The notes beneath the pieces are model-generated. The model had not been told where the DNA came from. It was given only the letters and a program-made list of their open reading frames with translations, and searched no databases. DNA of 64,000 nt, taken from an uncultured Erythrobacter sp. (lineage in GTDB: Bacteria > Pseudomonadota > Alphaproteobacteria > Sphingomonadales > Sphingomonadaceae). Positions within the stretch are counted from its first letter, which is position 1. Each line of letters begins with the position of its first letter. The stretch spans positions 372,001-436,000 of the forward strand of contig NZ_CANMZM010000003.1 in assembly GCF_947502395.1 (NCBI RefSeq). The letters run 5' to 3'. Made by a program: the position numbers and the translations under genes. This document shows positions 1 through 6,949 of this stretch, one piece after another.

Positions 1-515
1 TCCCCCGTTGCTGTGCCGCGCTCCGCCGCACCGTGTAGTGCGCCCGCGTAAGACCAGAAGCGTGAGAGATCAGTGGGCTCCTGGCGATCTCTGCGCAAGA
101 GTTCAACTGGATCAGCGAGGTCGCGGTAAAGGATCCGGTGGTGCCGGATCATTGCCTGTGCGCCTTTGTCAGCCGCAAGCACTGCTCCTGCCTCGCCAAG
201 CATCCAGCCGTCGCCCATCGGTTCTTCCGAGAGTTTGAGCGCCCGGCCAGCGCGAAGCAGGGTAAGCGCAGCTTCTTCGCTTAGGTTCAACTCAGAGGCG
301 ACATGCTTGTGGCCTATGGGCCCGCTCTCAAGGAGGTCAAACAATCCGGTTTCGACATAGCTGCGCAAGATCTGACTGTAGGTGAAGCCCGCGACCAGAT
401 CGAATGCTTCACTCGCGCGCGCTCTGGCGATCCTATTTACCAGCGGTAGCTTGGCGCACCAATATTGAAAGCGGGGGTTGGCGAACACCGCATTGCGCCT
501 TGCCACCCAGCGCAC
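1..515 (-). CDS. crtF: Demethylspheroidene O-methyltransferase CrtF, partial (C-terminus outside window)
   Basis: CrtF methylates the 1-hydroxy group of acyclic carotenoids with S-adenosylmethionine, a late step of the spheroidene/spirilloxanthin pathway. Translating the minus strand gives an open frame without stops to the window edge. It reads RRNAVFANPRFQYWCAKLP, then AFDLVAGFTYSQIL and ETGLFDLL, the typical N-terminal dimerisation/winged-helix part of CrtF. The SAM-binding half lies beyond position 1. GTG at 515-513 is the start I favour, because it leaves a short lead before the conserved VARRNA segment. The Shine-Dalgarno is weak, so the start is uncertain. The gene diverges from crtD across about 155 bp that hold a PpsR-type palindrome. 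In related clusters bchCXYZ and puf genes follow crtF, so these are expected to the left of the window (inference). Confidence 0.85.
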   Translation of the reverse strand, partial: MRWVARRNAVFANPRFQYWCAKLPLVNRIARARASEAFDLVAGFTYSQILRSYVETGLFDLLESGPIGHKHVASELNLSEEAALTLLRAGRALKLSEEPMGDGWMLGEAGAVLAADKGAQAMIRHHRILYRDLADPVELLRRDRQEPTDLSRFWSYAGALHGAAERGTATG

Positions 516-590
516 TCTGAGTGGGGGCCTTCGGGATGACGCTTTTGATGATCCCTGCGCCATTAATGCTATTCAACCTGACACATCATT

Positions 591-608
591 TGTCTAAAAG
601 ATTGGACA
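591..608. promoter_or_regulatory. PpsR/CrtJ-type operator between crtF and crtD
   Basis: The sequence TGTCTAAAAGATTGGACA fits the known PpsR/CrtJ target TGT-N12-ACA exactly. It sits between the divergent crtF and crtD starts, where a repressor could control both. TTGGAC inside it could act as a -35 element for crtD and TTAGAC on the other strand for crtF, which would let bound PpsR block both promoters. Family knowledge: PpsR represses crt and bch genes under oxygen or light in anoxygenic phototrophs. No second full site was found in the gap, although PpsR often binds paired sites. Confidence 0.7.
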
Positions 609-670
609 CATGCTACAGTCAGGTCAACCAGAATGTCGCATTGGACCGGTTTGCGAAGCCGGCTGGAGGG

Positions 671-2248
671 GTGTTGGAGACGTCAGTCGTCATCATTGGT
701 GCAGGAATAGGCGGGCTTAGTGCAGCTGCCCGGCTTGCAGCGCGCGGTATGTCAGTCACACTCGTGGAAAAGAGCGATGAGGTGGGCGGAAAGGCTCGCC
801 GGGTGGAAGTCGATGACAAGCTTATCGATGGCGGTCCGACCGTCTTCACCATGCGCGATGTGTTTGACGAGATCTTCGATGAATGCGGATCGCGACTCGA
901 GGATTTCGTAACCGTCAAACAGGCCGAAGTGCTCGCGCGGCATGCCTGGGACGACACCGAAACTCTCGATCTGTTCGCTGATCCAGAGCGCAGTGACGAG
1001 GCTATCGGAGACTTTGCCGGCGTTGAGGCTGCGCGCGGTTATCGCCGCTTCTGCCACGAAACGCGGCGCATGTATGATGTCCTCAATAAGCCTATGATGC
1101 GCGGCGACAATGTGTCGAGCCCGCTGCCGCTGCTTTGGCGGATTGGTCCAACAAGATTTGGCGATTTTGCCGCGATGCGTCCGCACAAGTCGATGTGGAA
1201 GGCATTGCGCGATTTCTTCCCAGATCCGCGGCTCCAGCAATTGTTTGGGCGCTATTCCACCTATTGCGGTTCTTCGCCTTTCAAGGCGCCTGCGACCCTG
1301 ATGCTGATCGCTCATGTAGAGGCGATGGGCGTGTGGCAGATTGAGGGCGGGATCAACGCGCTTGCTAAAGCCCTGCAGCAATTGGCGGAAAGCAAGGGCG
1401 CGCGTTTCCGCATGGGTGAGAACGTTGCCGAGATACTCACCGATGGAAGCGGACGGGCGCGCGGTGTGCGGTTGGCGAGCGGTGAGGAAATCTTGGCCAG
1501 CGCGGTGATCTGTAACGGAGATCCCAACGCGATTGCCACCGGCCATTTTAGCGGACGCGTTTCACAGGCGGTCAAGCCGCTAGCGTCGCACAAACGCTCG
1601 CTATCGGCTCTGGTTTGGTACGCCCATAGCGAGACCAGCGGGTTTGATCTCACCCATCACAACGTGTTCTTCTCATGCGACTACAAGCGCGAGTTTGACG
1701 AGATCGCCAGCGGGCGCAGCCCGAGCGATCCGACCGCTTACATCTGCGCGCTTGACCGCAGCGCTAACGCATCAGGCCGCGCAGAACTCAAAGGCCGCGA
1801 ACGCCTGCAAATCATCGTGAACGCATCCGCCAATGGCGACACCCATTCCTATGATCCCGAGGAGACCCGACAATGCACAAGCGAAATGAGAGCGACGCTC
1901 CAACGCTGCGGCCTGATGCTGGAAGAGGATATGCCTCACCACGTCGCGACACCGGCGGAGTGGGAGAGGCTGTTCCCGGCAACCGGGGGGGCTCTCTATG
2001 GCAGAGCGTCGCACGGCTCGGCGGCCTCTTTCCTGAGGCAGGGGCCGCGAACGCGAATCAGGAGACTTTACTGCGCTGGGGGCGCGACGCACCCTTCAGC
2101 CGGCGTGCCGATGGCCGCCTTATCCGGGCTGCTTGCGGCGAAAAAGGTCGAACAGGACCTCGCTTCGACGAAGACGTTCCACCGGGCGGCTACACATGGT
2201 GGTACATCGATGCCATCAGCCAAGATGGGTGCCACGCCCTCACGATAA
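671..2248 (+). CDS. crtD: Methoxyneurosporene/hydroxyneurosporene dehydrogenase CrtD
   Basis: CrtD is an FAD-dependent carotenoid desaturase that introduces the C3,4 double bond into 1-hydroxy carotenoids. The N-terminus holds the Rossmann dinucleotide fold, VVIIGAGIGGLSAAARLA, with the acidic end VTLVEKSDEVGGKA. The C-terminus has the FAD-contacting CAGGATHPSAGVPMAALSG segment. I start at GTG 671 because GGAGGG lies immediately before it and VLETSVVIIG is the normal CrtD N-terminus. The frame is open upstream to 521, but those residues look non-coding. After AALSGLLAAKKVEQDL, where CrtD normally ends, the frame runs on for about 30 unconserved residues inside crtC. That makes 525 residues, slightly long for the family. 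Expression is probably controlled by the PpsR site just upstream. Confidence 0.9.
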   Translation: MLETSVVIIGAGIGGLSAAARLAARGMSVTLVEKSDEVGGKARRVEVDDKLIDGGPTVFTMRDVFDEIFDECGSRLEDFVTVKQAEVLARHAWDDTETLDLFADPERSDEAIGDFAGVEAARGYRRFCHETRRMYDVLNKPMMRGDNVSSPLPLLWRIGPTRFGDFAAMRPHKSMWKALRDFFPDPRLQQLFGRYSTYCGSSPFKAPATLMLIAHVEAMGVWQIEGGINALAKALQQLAESKGARFRMGENVAEILTDGSGRARGVRLASGEEILASAVICNGDPNAIATGHFSGRVSQAVKPLASHKRSLSALVWYAHSETSGFDLTHHNVFFSCDYKREFDEIASGRSPSDPTAYICALDRSANASGRAELKGRERLQIIVNASANGDTHSYDPEETRQCTSEMRATLQRCGLMLEEDMPHHVATPAEWERLFPATGGALYGRASHGSAASFLRQGPRTRIRRLYCAGGATHPSAGVPMAALSGLLAAKKVEQDLASTKTFHRAATHGGTSMPSAKMGATPSR

Positions 2249-3081
2249 TCGCCTTTATGGGCAGTGTTTTCTCGCCTTATTACAAGGCATCAGGGCGCAG
2301 GCGGCCGATTAATCACAGCTCATTGAATGTCGCGCTTTACGGGCCTCAGCACCGCTGGGTCATGCATGAACGGCCCGAGGAGGATGTGCGGCGCGATGCG
2401 CGCAATCTGGAAATCGGGCACAGCGCCATGCGCTGGGCTGGCGATCATCTGGAGATTGAAGTCGAGGAACGCGACACGAGGCTCTTCAACCCGATCCATC
2501 GGCGGGTTGCGGGCAAGGTGCGCGTATACCCTGAAGCGCTCAATCGGACGAGCTTCGCGCTCGATCCGGCTGAAAATCACATCTGGCATTGCATGGCCCC
2601 GCGGGCGCGCATTGAGGTGGAGATGGAAGAGCCGGGGCTTTCCTGGTCGGGCACCGGCTATTTCGACCACAACCGCGGGAGCGAACCGCTCGAAAGCGGG
2701 TTCAACATGTGGCATTGGTCCAGAGCGCATCTCAAAGAGGGCGCAGTGGTTTGCTACGAAGGCGAACGCGGCAATGGTTCGCTTTTCGCAAGCGCCATTC
2801 GTTTCGACCGGCATGCTGAGGCGAGCCATGTCGAGCTGCCTGCGATAGCCCCATTGCCCAAGAGCAAGTGGTGGGTCGATCGCCGCACACGGTCGGAGAT
2901 TGGGGGCGCTGAAGTGCGCAAGACTTGGGAAGATACGCCCTTCTATGCACGCTCAGAATTGGACTCCAAACTGTTTGGAGAAGAAGTCGCCACTGTGCAG
3001 GAAAGTCTTGATATGAAGCGCTTTGCCTCAGGTGTGGTGCAATTCATGTTGCCTTTCAGGATGCCCAGAAAACCAGCTTAG
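1960..3081 (+). CDS. crtC: Carotenoid 1,2-hydratase (hydroxyneurosporene synthase) CrtC
   Basis: CrtC adds water across the terminal 1,2 double bond of neurosporene or lycopene, giving the 1-hydroxy carotenoids used by CrtD and CrtF. The signature PGGYTWWYIDAISQDG, then IAFMGSVFSPYY, starts near position 2190. Aromatic-rich beta segments follow (WHCMAPRARIEVEM, SGTGYFDHNRGSEPL, FNMWHWSRAH), as in the lipocalin-like CrtC fold. The start is unclear: no ATG, GTG or TTG lies just before the conserved region. The nearest conventional in-frame start is GTG 1960, and the next is ATG 1873. Both lie deep in crtD, so either the proteins overlap by nearly 100 codons, or a rare start codon is used (CTG 2071 is in frame), or initiation is at a later ATG. 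The stop at 3079-3081 lies 10 bp from the convergent gene. Confidence 0.85.
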   Translation: MGEAVPGNRGGSLWQSVARLGGLFPEAGAANANQETLLRWGRDAPFSRRADGRLIRAACGEKGRTGPRFDEDVPPGGYTWWYIDAISQDGCHALTIIAFMGSVFSPYYKASGRRRPINHSSLNVALYGPQHRWVMHERPEEDVRRDARNLEIGHSAMRWAGDHLEIEVEERDTRLFNPIHRRVAGKVRVYPEALNRTSFALDPAENHIWHCMAPRARIEVEMEEPGLSWSGTGYFDHNRGSEPLESGFNMWHWSRAHLKEGAVVCYEGERGNGSLFASAIRFDRHAEASHVELPAIAPLPKSKWWVDRRTRSEIGGAEVRKTWEDTPFYARSELDSKLFGEEVATVQESLDMKRFASGVVQFMLPFRMPRKPA

Positions 3082-3095
3082 GCAAACCGGCCTAA
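3078..3095. terminator. Short symmetric hairpin shared by two convergent gene ends
   Basis: TTAGGC and GCCTAA form a 6-bp stem around AAACCG. The hairpin contains the stop codons of crtC (plus) and of the small membrane protein gene (minus). It could act on both transcripts, but the stem is short and no T-run follows, so terminator activity is only suggested. Confidence 0.35.
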
Positions 3096-3298
3096 CCCTC
3101 AGGTTTCTCCCCTTTGTCTTCGGCTTCCTCGCGGGCCGCTTCGTCCGCCTCTTGCGCCTCCCTTTCGGCGCGCATTTCGCGCACTTCGCGGCGCATCTTC
3201 CACCATTGCCAAAAGCAGACGCCAATCGCGATGGAGTAGAAGAACGCGATCTCCAGCCAGCCGAAATTCTCGGTGATGTTCTTGGTGTAGTCTTCCAT
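3092..3298 (-). CDS. 68-residue single-pass membrane protein, last gene of the bchI-bchD-bchO operon
   Basis: No family is recognised. The protein starts MEDYTKNITENFGWLEIAFF, followed by one hydrophobic helix (about residues 13-32, ending at WQWW). A long charged tail follows, alternating Arg/Lys and Glu (REVREMRAEREAQEADE), likely an amphipathic or coiled helix. By the positive-inside rule the tail should be cytoplasmic. ATG 3298 overlaps the bchO stop (TAATG), which indicates translational coupling, so I reject the longer frame that begins at 3343. Its position as the last gene of the Mg-chelatase operon suggests a role in bacteriochlorophyll synthesis or photosystem assembly at the membrane (inference from context). 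Small membrane proteins are easily missed in annotation of such clusters. Confidence 0.7.
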   Translation of the reverse strand: MEDYTKNITENFGWLEIAFFYSIAIGVCFWQWWKMRREVREMRAEREAQEADEAAREEAEDKGEKPEG

Positions 3299-4191
3299 TA
3301 TGCGGGTGTTCCCAAGGTCTCTTTCGCGAAATCTACGATCCATTTGGACGCAAGTTCCGGGGCCTCTTCATGGGCGAGATGACCAAGACCTTTGAGCACC
3401 TCAAACCGCGATTTGGGTAGCCATGTGTGTGCTTCTTTCGCCCAATCCAGCGGGATCGCCGCGTCGCTGTCCGAATGCACCATCAGTATGGGGTTGGTGA
3501 GCTCTCCCATGCGAGTGCGCAGAGTGGGCAAGTCCCAATTGGCCATCATCGAAAGAGCGCCTTTGGTGTGGCGAGAGTTTTTGATGAGCGCAGAATAGCA
3601 ATCGAGCCCTTGCTGATCGAGGCGCGAATGGGTGGAGCGGTAGATAAACCGTTCAGCCTCGCCACCAAAGCTTGCCATTTTTGAAAAGATGCGCGGCACA
3701 AGGGGGTTTACGAACAGCACCTTCGCAATGGCTGGGAATATCTCAGCTGCGGGGCCGGGGAAGGGGCGCAGGGCGGAATTGAGACCCACAATGGGGCCAT
3801 CGAAACCGTGATCCAGTGCGCCCTGCAATGCCAATGCCGCGCCTGCCGAATGGCCGACCAGCATGTCGGGGGCGAACCGAGTGTGCGCCAGCAGTTCGGA
3901 TATGGCGCGCGCCATGCCGACGAGTGAGGTCTGCTCTGGAGCGTGGCCGCTTGTAAATGCATGGCGGGGCAAATCAGGAGCCAAAATCTCGAAATTCTCG
4001 GCCAAAATCGGCGCGAGCCCTCGCCATGAATGGACCGATCCACCCGTACCATGCAGCAAGAGAATACGTGGGTTTCCCGACGTTCCAAAGCGCTGCACAT
4101 GCCATCTGACGGGACCCTGCTGCAGGAATTCTGAGTGTTCGCGGTGTGGCCAAATCTGCCCCTCGCGCTCCCACAGGAGCGGCGTGCTCAT
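3298..4191 (-). CDS. bchO: BchO, alpha/beta-hydrolase of the Mg-chelatase operon
   Basis: The protein is 297 residues with a complete alpha/beta-hydrolase fold. It has the oxyanion-hole strand ILLLHGTGGSVHSWRGL (about residues 43-60), the nucleophile elbow GHSAGAALALQGAL (Ser at about 115) and a C-terminal His in GLGHLAHEEAP. Family knowledge: BchO co-occurs with bchI and bchD in purple bacteria and is thought to support magnesium chelation into protoporphyrin IX. Its substrate is not settled. The start codon overlaps the bchD stop (ATGA), and the stop overlaps the start of the small membrane protein gene, so this is one translationally coupled operon in the order bchI-bchD-bchO-small protein. 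Confidence 0.9.
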   Translation of the reverse strand: MSTPLLWEREGQIWPHREHSEFLQQGPVRWHVQRFGTSGNPRILLLHGTGGSVHSWRGLAPILAENFEILAPDLPRHAFTSGHAPEQTSLVGMARAISELLAHTRFAPDMLVGHSAGAALALQGALDHGFDGPIVGLNSALRPFPGPAAEIFPAIAKVLFVNPLVPRIFSKMASFGGEAERFIYRSTHSRLDQQGLDCYSALIKNSRHTKGALSMMANWDLPTLRTRMGELTNPILMVHSDSDAAIPLDWAKEAHTWLPKSRFEVLKGLGHLAHEEAPELASKWIVDFAKETLGTPA

Positions 4192-5867
4192 GCGGGCTCT
4201 CTGTTCGAAATTGCGGCGTGCAGGGTTTTCGCATCTGCGCGCGGCAGGGCGAGGTAGCGGGCTTGCATGGCCTCGGCGAGTGTTCGACCCTCGCGGCTGG
4301 CGCGGGAGGAGATATCGACCACTAGTGAATCGACCCCTTCGCGCGCGATCACCTTAGCGGCAGCCTCCGCATCCTCGCTCGCTTGCGTGCGCCCCGGCTG
4401 ACCTAAAGCATCAATATTGGCACGCCCATCGGTGAGCACGATCAGGCTGGGTGTGCGGCCGCGTGATCGGACGTTTTGAGCCATTTCGCGTGCGGCGTTG
4501 AGGCCTATCGCAAGCGGAGTGCCCCCGCCGCCGGGTAATTCTGCCAGCGCCCGCCGCGCCCGCGTGAGTGAGCGTGTCGGTGGGAGCAGCAACCCCGCTG
4601 TTTCGCCGCGAAAGGCGATGAGGGCGACCTCGCTGCGGGTGACATAGGCCTGGGCTAGCATCAATTCGACTGCGCCCTTGGCTTCTGCAAGGCGCGCAGC
4701 GGCGGCAGACCCACTGGCATCCACGGCAAATATGGTGACGCGTGCGGCTTTCTCTTCAAAGCGTCTCACACGAAGGTCATCTTTGCGCAGCAGGAGTGCG
4801 CTTCCACTATCTGCCCCAGCCTCATGTCTACGCACAGCCTGCCAGGGGACCGCCGCGCGCAGCGTGTCGATCATGGCAAGCCGCGCACCGCCTCGCGGCA
4901 TACCCGGCCGCGCGTCCAAAGGTTTGCCGCGAAGGCCTTTTTTGCGTCTTTGCCCCGAGCCACTCCCACCAGCTTGTCGCGGAGCAAGGCCCTTGGCGAG
5001 CTGGGCGAGGAGGTCCGCTGGGATTGCGGCTGTTGCCGCCTCGACGACTTTATCTTCGAGCTTTTGATCGGCTGATTGCTGGTTGTTCTCCTCTGACGTT
5101 TCAGCTTGTTCTGGCGGTGGTGCATCGTCGCTTTCGGGTTCGTCGGGCGGAGGGGGAAGCTGCGTTGCACGCGGGGCCAGAACAAGGCGCGCGGCGGCTT
5201 CGAGGTCAGCCTGCTCGGGGGCACCTCGCCCGGCAAGTCCGGCGTGCGCCCGTGCCGTCTCGCTTGTCTGGATCAGCGCGCGGAGTGAATGGACACCCAA
5301 GGCCGAGCCCGTGACGGCAATGGCGCTGAGTGCATCGTCATCGAGGGGAGCCGCTTCGCCCGCTGCTGAGCCTGCAAGCGCTGCCTCACGCTCCCTCGAA
5401 TGGGTCAGGTCGCAATGGAATGCCAATCGCTCCATCATAGCCAGCGGTGGGCCATCGTCGACCTCACAGGCATCATCCAGCAGGATCAGCGCGACGCGCC
5501 GTTCATCAAGCGCTTGTGCAAGCCGACCTGCAAGCGCCCCTCCCATGCGCTCCGCCATTGGCACTATCAGAGCCCCGCCTTCCGCTTCGGCAAGCAGCCC
5601 GGACGCCTCAATCGGTTTGCCAGCGGCAAGGCTCGCCGCAATATCGATTCCGCCAAGTAGGCGCTCGTCATCGACATGGCTGGGCAAGCGGCGACAAGGA
5701 AGCTTCTCGGCAATTGCCTCTACCAGAGCGTCGCGAGCTGGCGAGCTTCCGCGCAGCACCATACCGCCAAAGCCAAGAGGGTTTTGGGTGAAAAGGGTCG
5801 CGGCGAGCTTTGCGTCGTGAATTGGGTCGGCGCCTGTTTGGTCTCTGGGGGCGCTCATGGCGCTCAC
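4188..5867 (-). CDS. bchD: Magnesium chelatase subunit D, BchD
   Basis: BchD is the non-catalytic AAA+ and VWA subunit that bridges the BchI ATPase ring to BchH in Mg-protoporphyrin synthesis. The N-terminal about 230 residues are AAA-like, with degenerate nucleotide motifs as usual for D subunits (GGMVLRGSSPARDALVEA in place of a canonical P-loop). A Pro/Glu-rich acidic linker (PPPPDEPESDD and EQAETSEENN) occupies about residues 235-270. A basic segment follows, then a C-terminal VWA domain with the MIDAS motif VDASGSAAA near residue 382 and later TDGRAN. At 559 residues the length is typical. ATG 5867 overlaps the bchI stop by four bases (ATGA). The region is more G+C rich than average, as in other PGC genes. 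Confidence 0.93.
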   Translation of the reverse strand: MSAMSAPRDQTGADPIHDAKLAATLFTQNPLGFGGMVLRGSSPARDALVEAIAEKLPCRRLPSHVDDERLLGGIDIAASLAAGKPIEASGLLAEAEGGALIVPMAERMGGALAGRLAQALDERRVALILLDDACEVDDGPPLAMMERLAFHCDLTHSREREAALAGSAAGEAAPLDDDALSAIAVTGSALGVHSLRALIQTSETARAHAGLAGRGAPEQADLEAAARLVLAPRATQLPPPPDEPESDDAPPPEQAETSEENNQQSADQKLEDKVVEAATAAIPADLLAQLAKGLAPRQAGGSGSGQRRKKGLRGKPLDARPGMPRGGARLAMIDTLRAAVPWQAVRRHEAGADSGSALLLRKDDLRVRRFEEKAARVTIFAVDASGSAAAARLAEAKGAVELMLAQAYVTRSEVALIAFRGETAGLLLPPTRSLTRARRALAELPGGGGTPLAIGLNAAREMAQNVRSRGRTPSLIVLTDGRANIDALGQPGRTQASEDAEAAAKVIAREGVDSLVVDISSRASREGRTLAEAMQARYLALPRADAKTLHAAISNREPA

Positions 5868-6865
5868 CCGAACAGTTCGTCAATCGCGCGACTGATGCGC
5901 GCCGTTGAGCCCGTTTCATCGAGCACATCGCGCCGCAAACGGTGGCGCAACGCAGATGGTGCAACCGCAATCAAATGCTCCCGTTTGACCTTGCGTGCGC
6001 CCTTTAGTGCAGCAAGCGCACGCGCCGCCCGCATCAAGGTGAGCTCTCCGCGTAGGCCATCAGCGCCCACCGCCATGCACAAATGCGCAGCACCGGTGAG
6101 CAGGTCATCGGAGGGTTCAAGCTTTGCAAGCTTGGCTTTTCCGCGAGCGATCTGCTTGAGGGTCTTTTCATCCTCCTCAGCCCATTGCTCGGCAAAACCA
6201 GAAGGATCGCGCTCATTGGCGGCGACCAGGCGCATTATCTCGACGCGCGTTTCGATTGCCTCTGGTGTGCGGACTTCGACCGACAGGCCAAAGCGATCAA
6301 GCAGTTGCGGGCGCAGTTCGCCTTCTTCCGGATTGCCGCTGCCGATCAGAACAAACTTGGCCGGATGGCGCACCGACAGCCCCTCGCGCTCAACCACATT
6401 CTCACCTGAGGCGGCGACATCGAGCAGCAGGTCGACCAGATGGTCCTCGAGCAGGTTGATTTCATCAATATAGAGAAATCCCCGGTGGGCCTTAGCCAAG
6501 AGCCCAGGTTCAAACCCCTTCTCACCGGAACGAAGCGCCTTTTCTAAGTCGAGCGAGCCGATCACACGGTCTTCGGTCGCCCCCAAGGGGAGGTCGACGA
6601 AGGGCACTGGCCGCTTTCGCAAAGGCCCGCCGCCGCAGACTTCGGGATAGCGTTCCGCGTCCTCTTTCGATCCACCATAGGGGCAGTTTGCGTGTCCTGT
6701 GATCGGCGGCAAAAGGCTTGCAAGTGCACGCGCGGCGGTGCTTTTGCCGGTGCCGCGGTCGCCAAACACCATCACCCCGCCAAGCGAGCCATCCACGGCC
6801 GCGATCAGCAGCGCCTGCTTCATTTCGTCTTGTCCGACGATGGCGGAGAATGGAAACTTTGCCAT
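5864..6865 (-). CDS. bchI: Magnesium chelatase ATPase subunit I, BchI
   Basis: BchI is the AAA+ ATPase of Mg-chelatase. It forms rings with BchD and drives Mg2+ insertion by BchH, the committed step toward bacteriochlorophyll. The 333-residue protein has FPFSAIVGQDEMKQALL, Walker A GDRGTGKSTAARAL (about residues 36-49), Walker B GFLYIDEINLL (about 129-139) and sensor 1 in FVLIGSGNPEEGELRPQLLD. It ends with the helical C-domain typical of BchI/ChlI. It is the first gene of the bchI-bchD-bchO operon. An 85-bp gap separates it from the iron transporter permease, transcribed in the same direction upstream. The gap contains TTT-N12-ACA at 6910-6927, one base away from a PpsR site. Confidence 0.95.
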   Translation of the reverse strand: MAKFPFSAIVGQDEMKQALLIAAVDGSLGGVMVFGDRGTGKSTAARALASLLPPITGHANCPYGGSKEDAERYPEVCGGGPLRKRPVPFVDLPLGATEDRVIGSLDLEKALRSGEKGFEPGLLAKAHRGFLYIDEINLLEDHLVDLLLDVAASGENVVEREGLSVRHPAKFVLIGSGNPEEGELRPQLLDRFGLSVEVRTPEAIETRVEIMRLVAANERDPSGFAEQWAEEDEKTLKQIARGKAKLAKLEPSDDLLTGAAHLCMAVGADGLRGELTLMRAARALAALKGARKVKREHLIAVAPSALRHRLRRDVLDETGSTARISRAIDELFG

Positions 6866-6949
6866 TAGACCAGCACTTTGAACGCTTATGCAGCATTCGA
6901 CAAGTCCAGTTTACACTGCCTGTGACAATCTGTCCTTACATGCCGGGGG

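Noticed and set aside
752..1546. 264-codon antisense open frame within crtD
   Set aside because: Shadow frame; the sense strand has FAD motifs of CrtD.
6910..6927. Possible PpsR site upstream of bchI (TTT-N12-ACA)
   Set aside because: One of the two defining half-sites is off by one base (TTT in place of TGT), so it is too weak to report as an operator.
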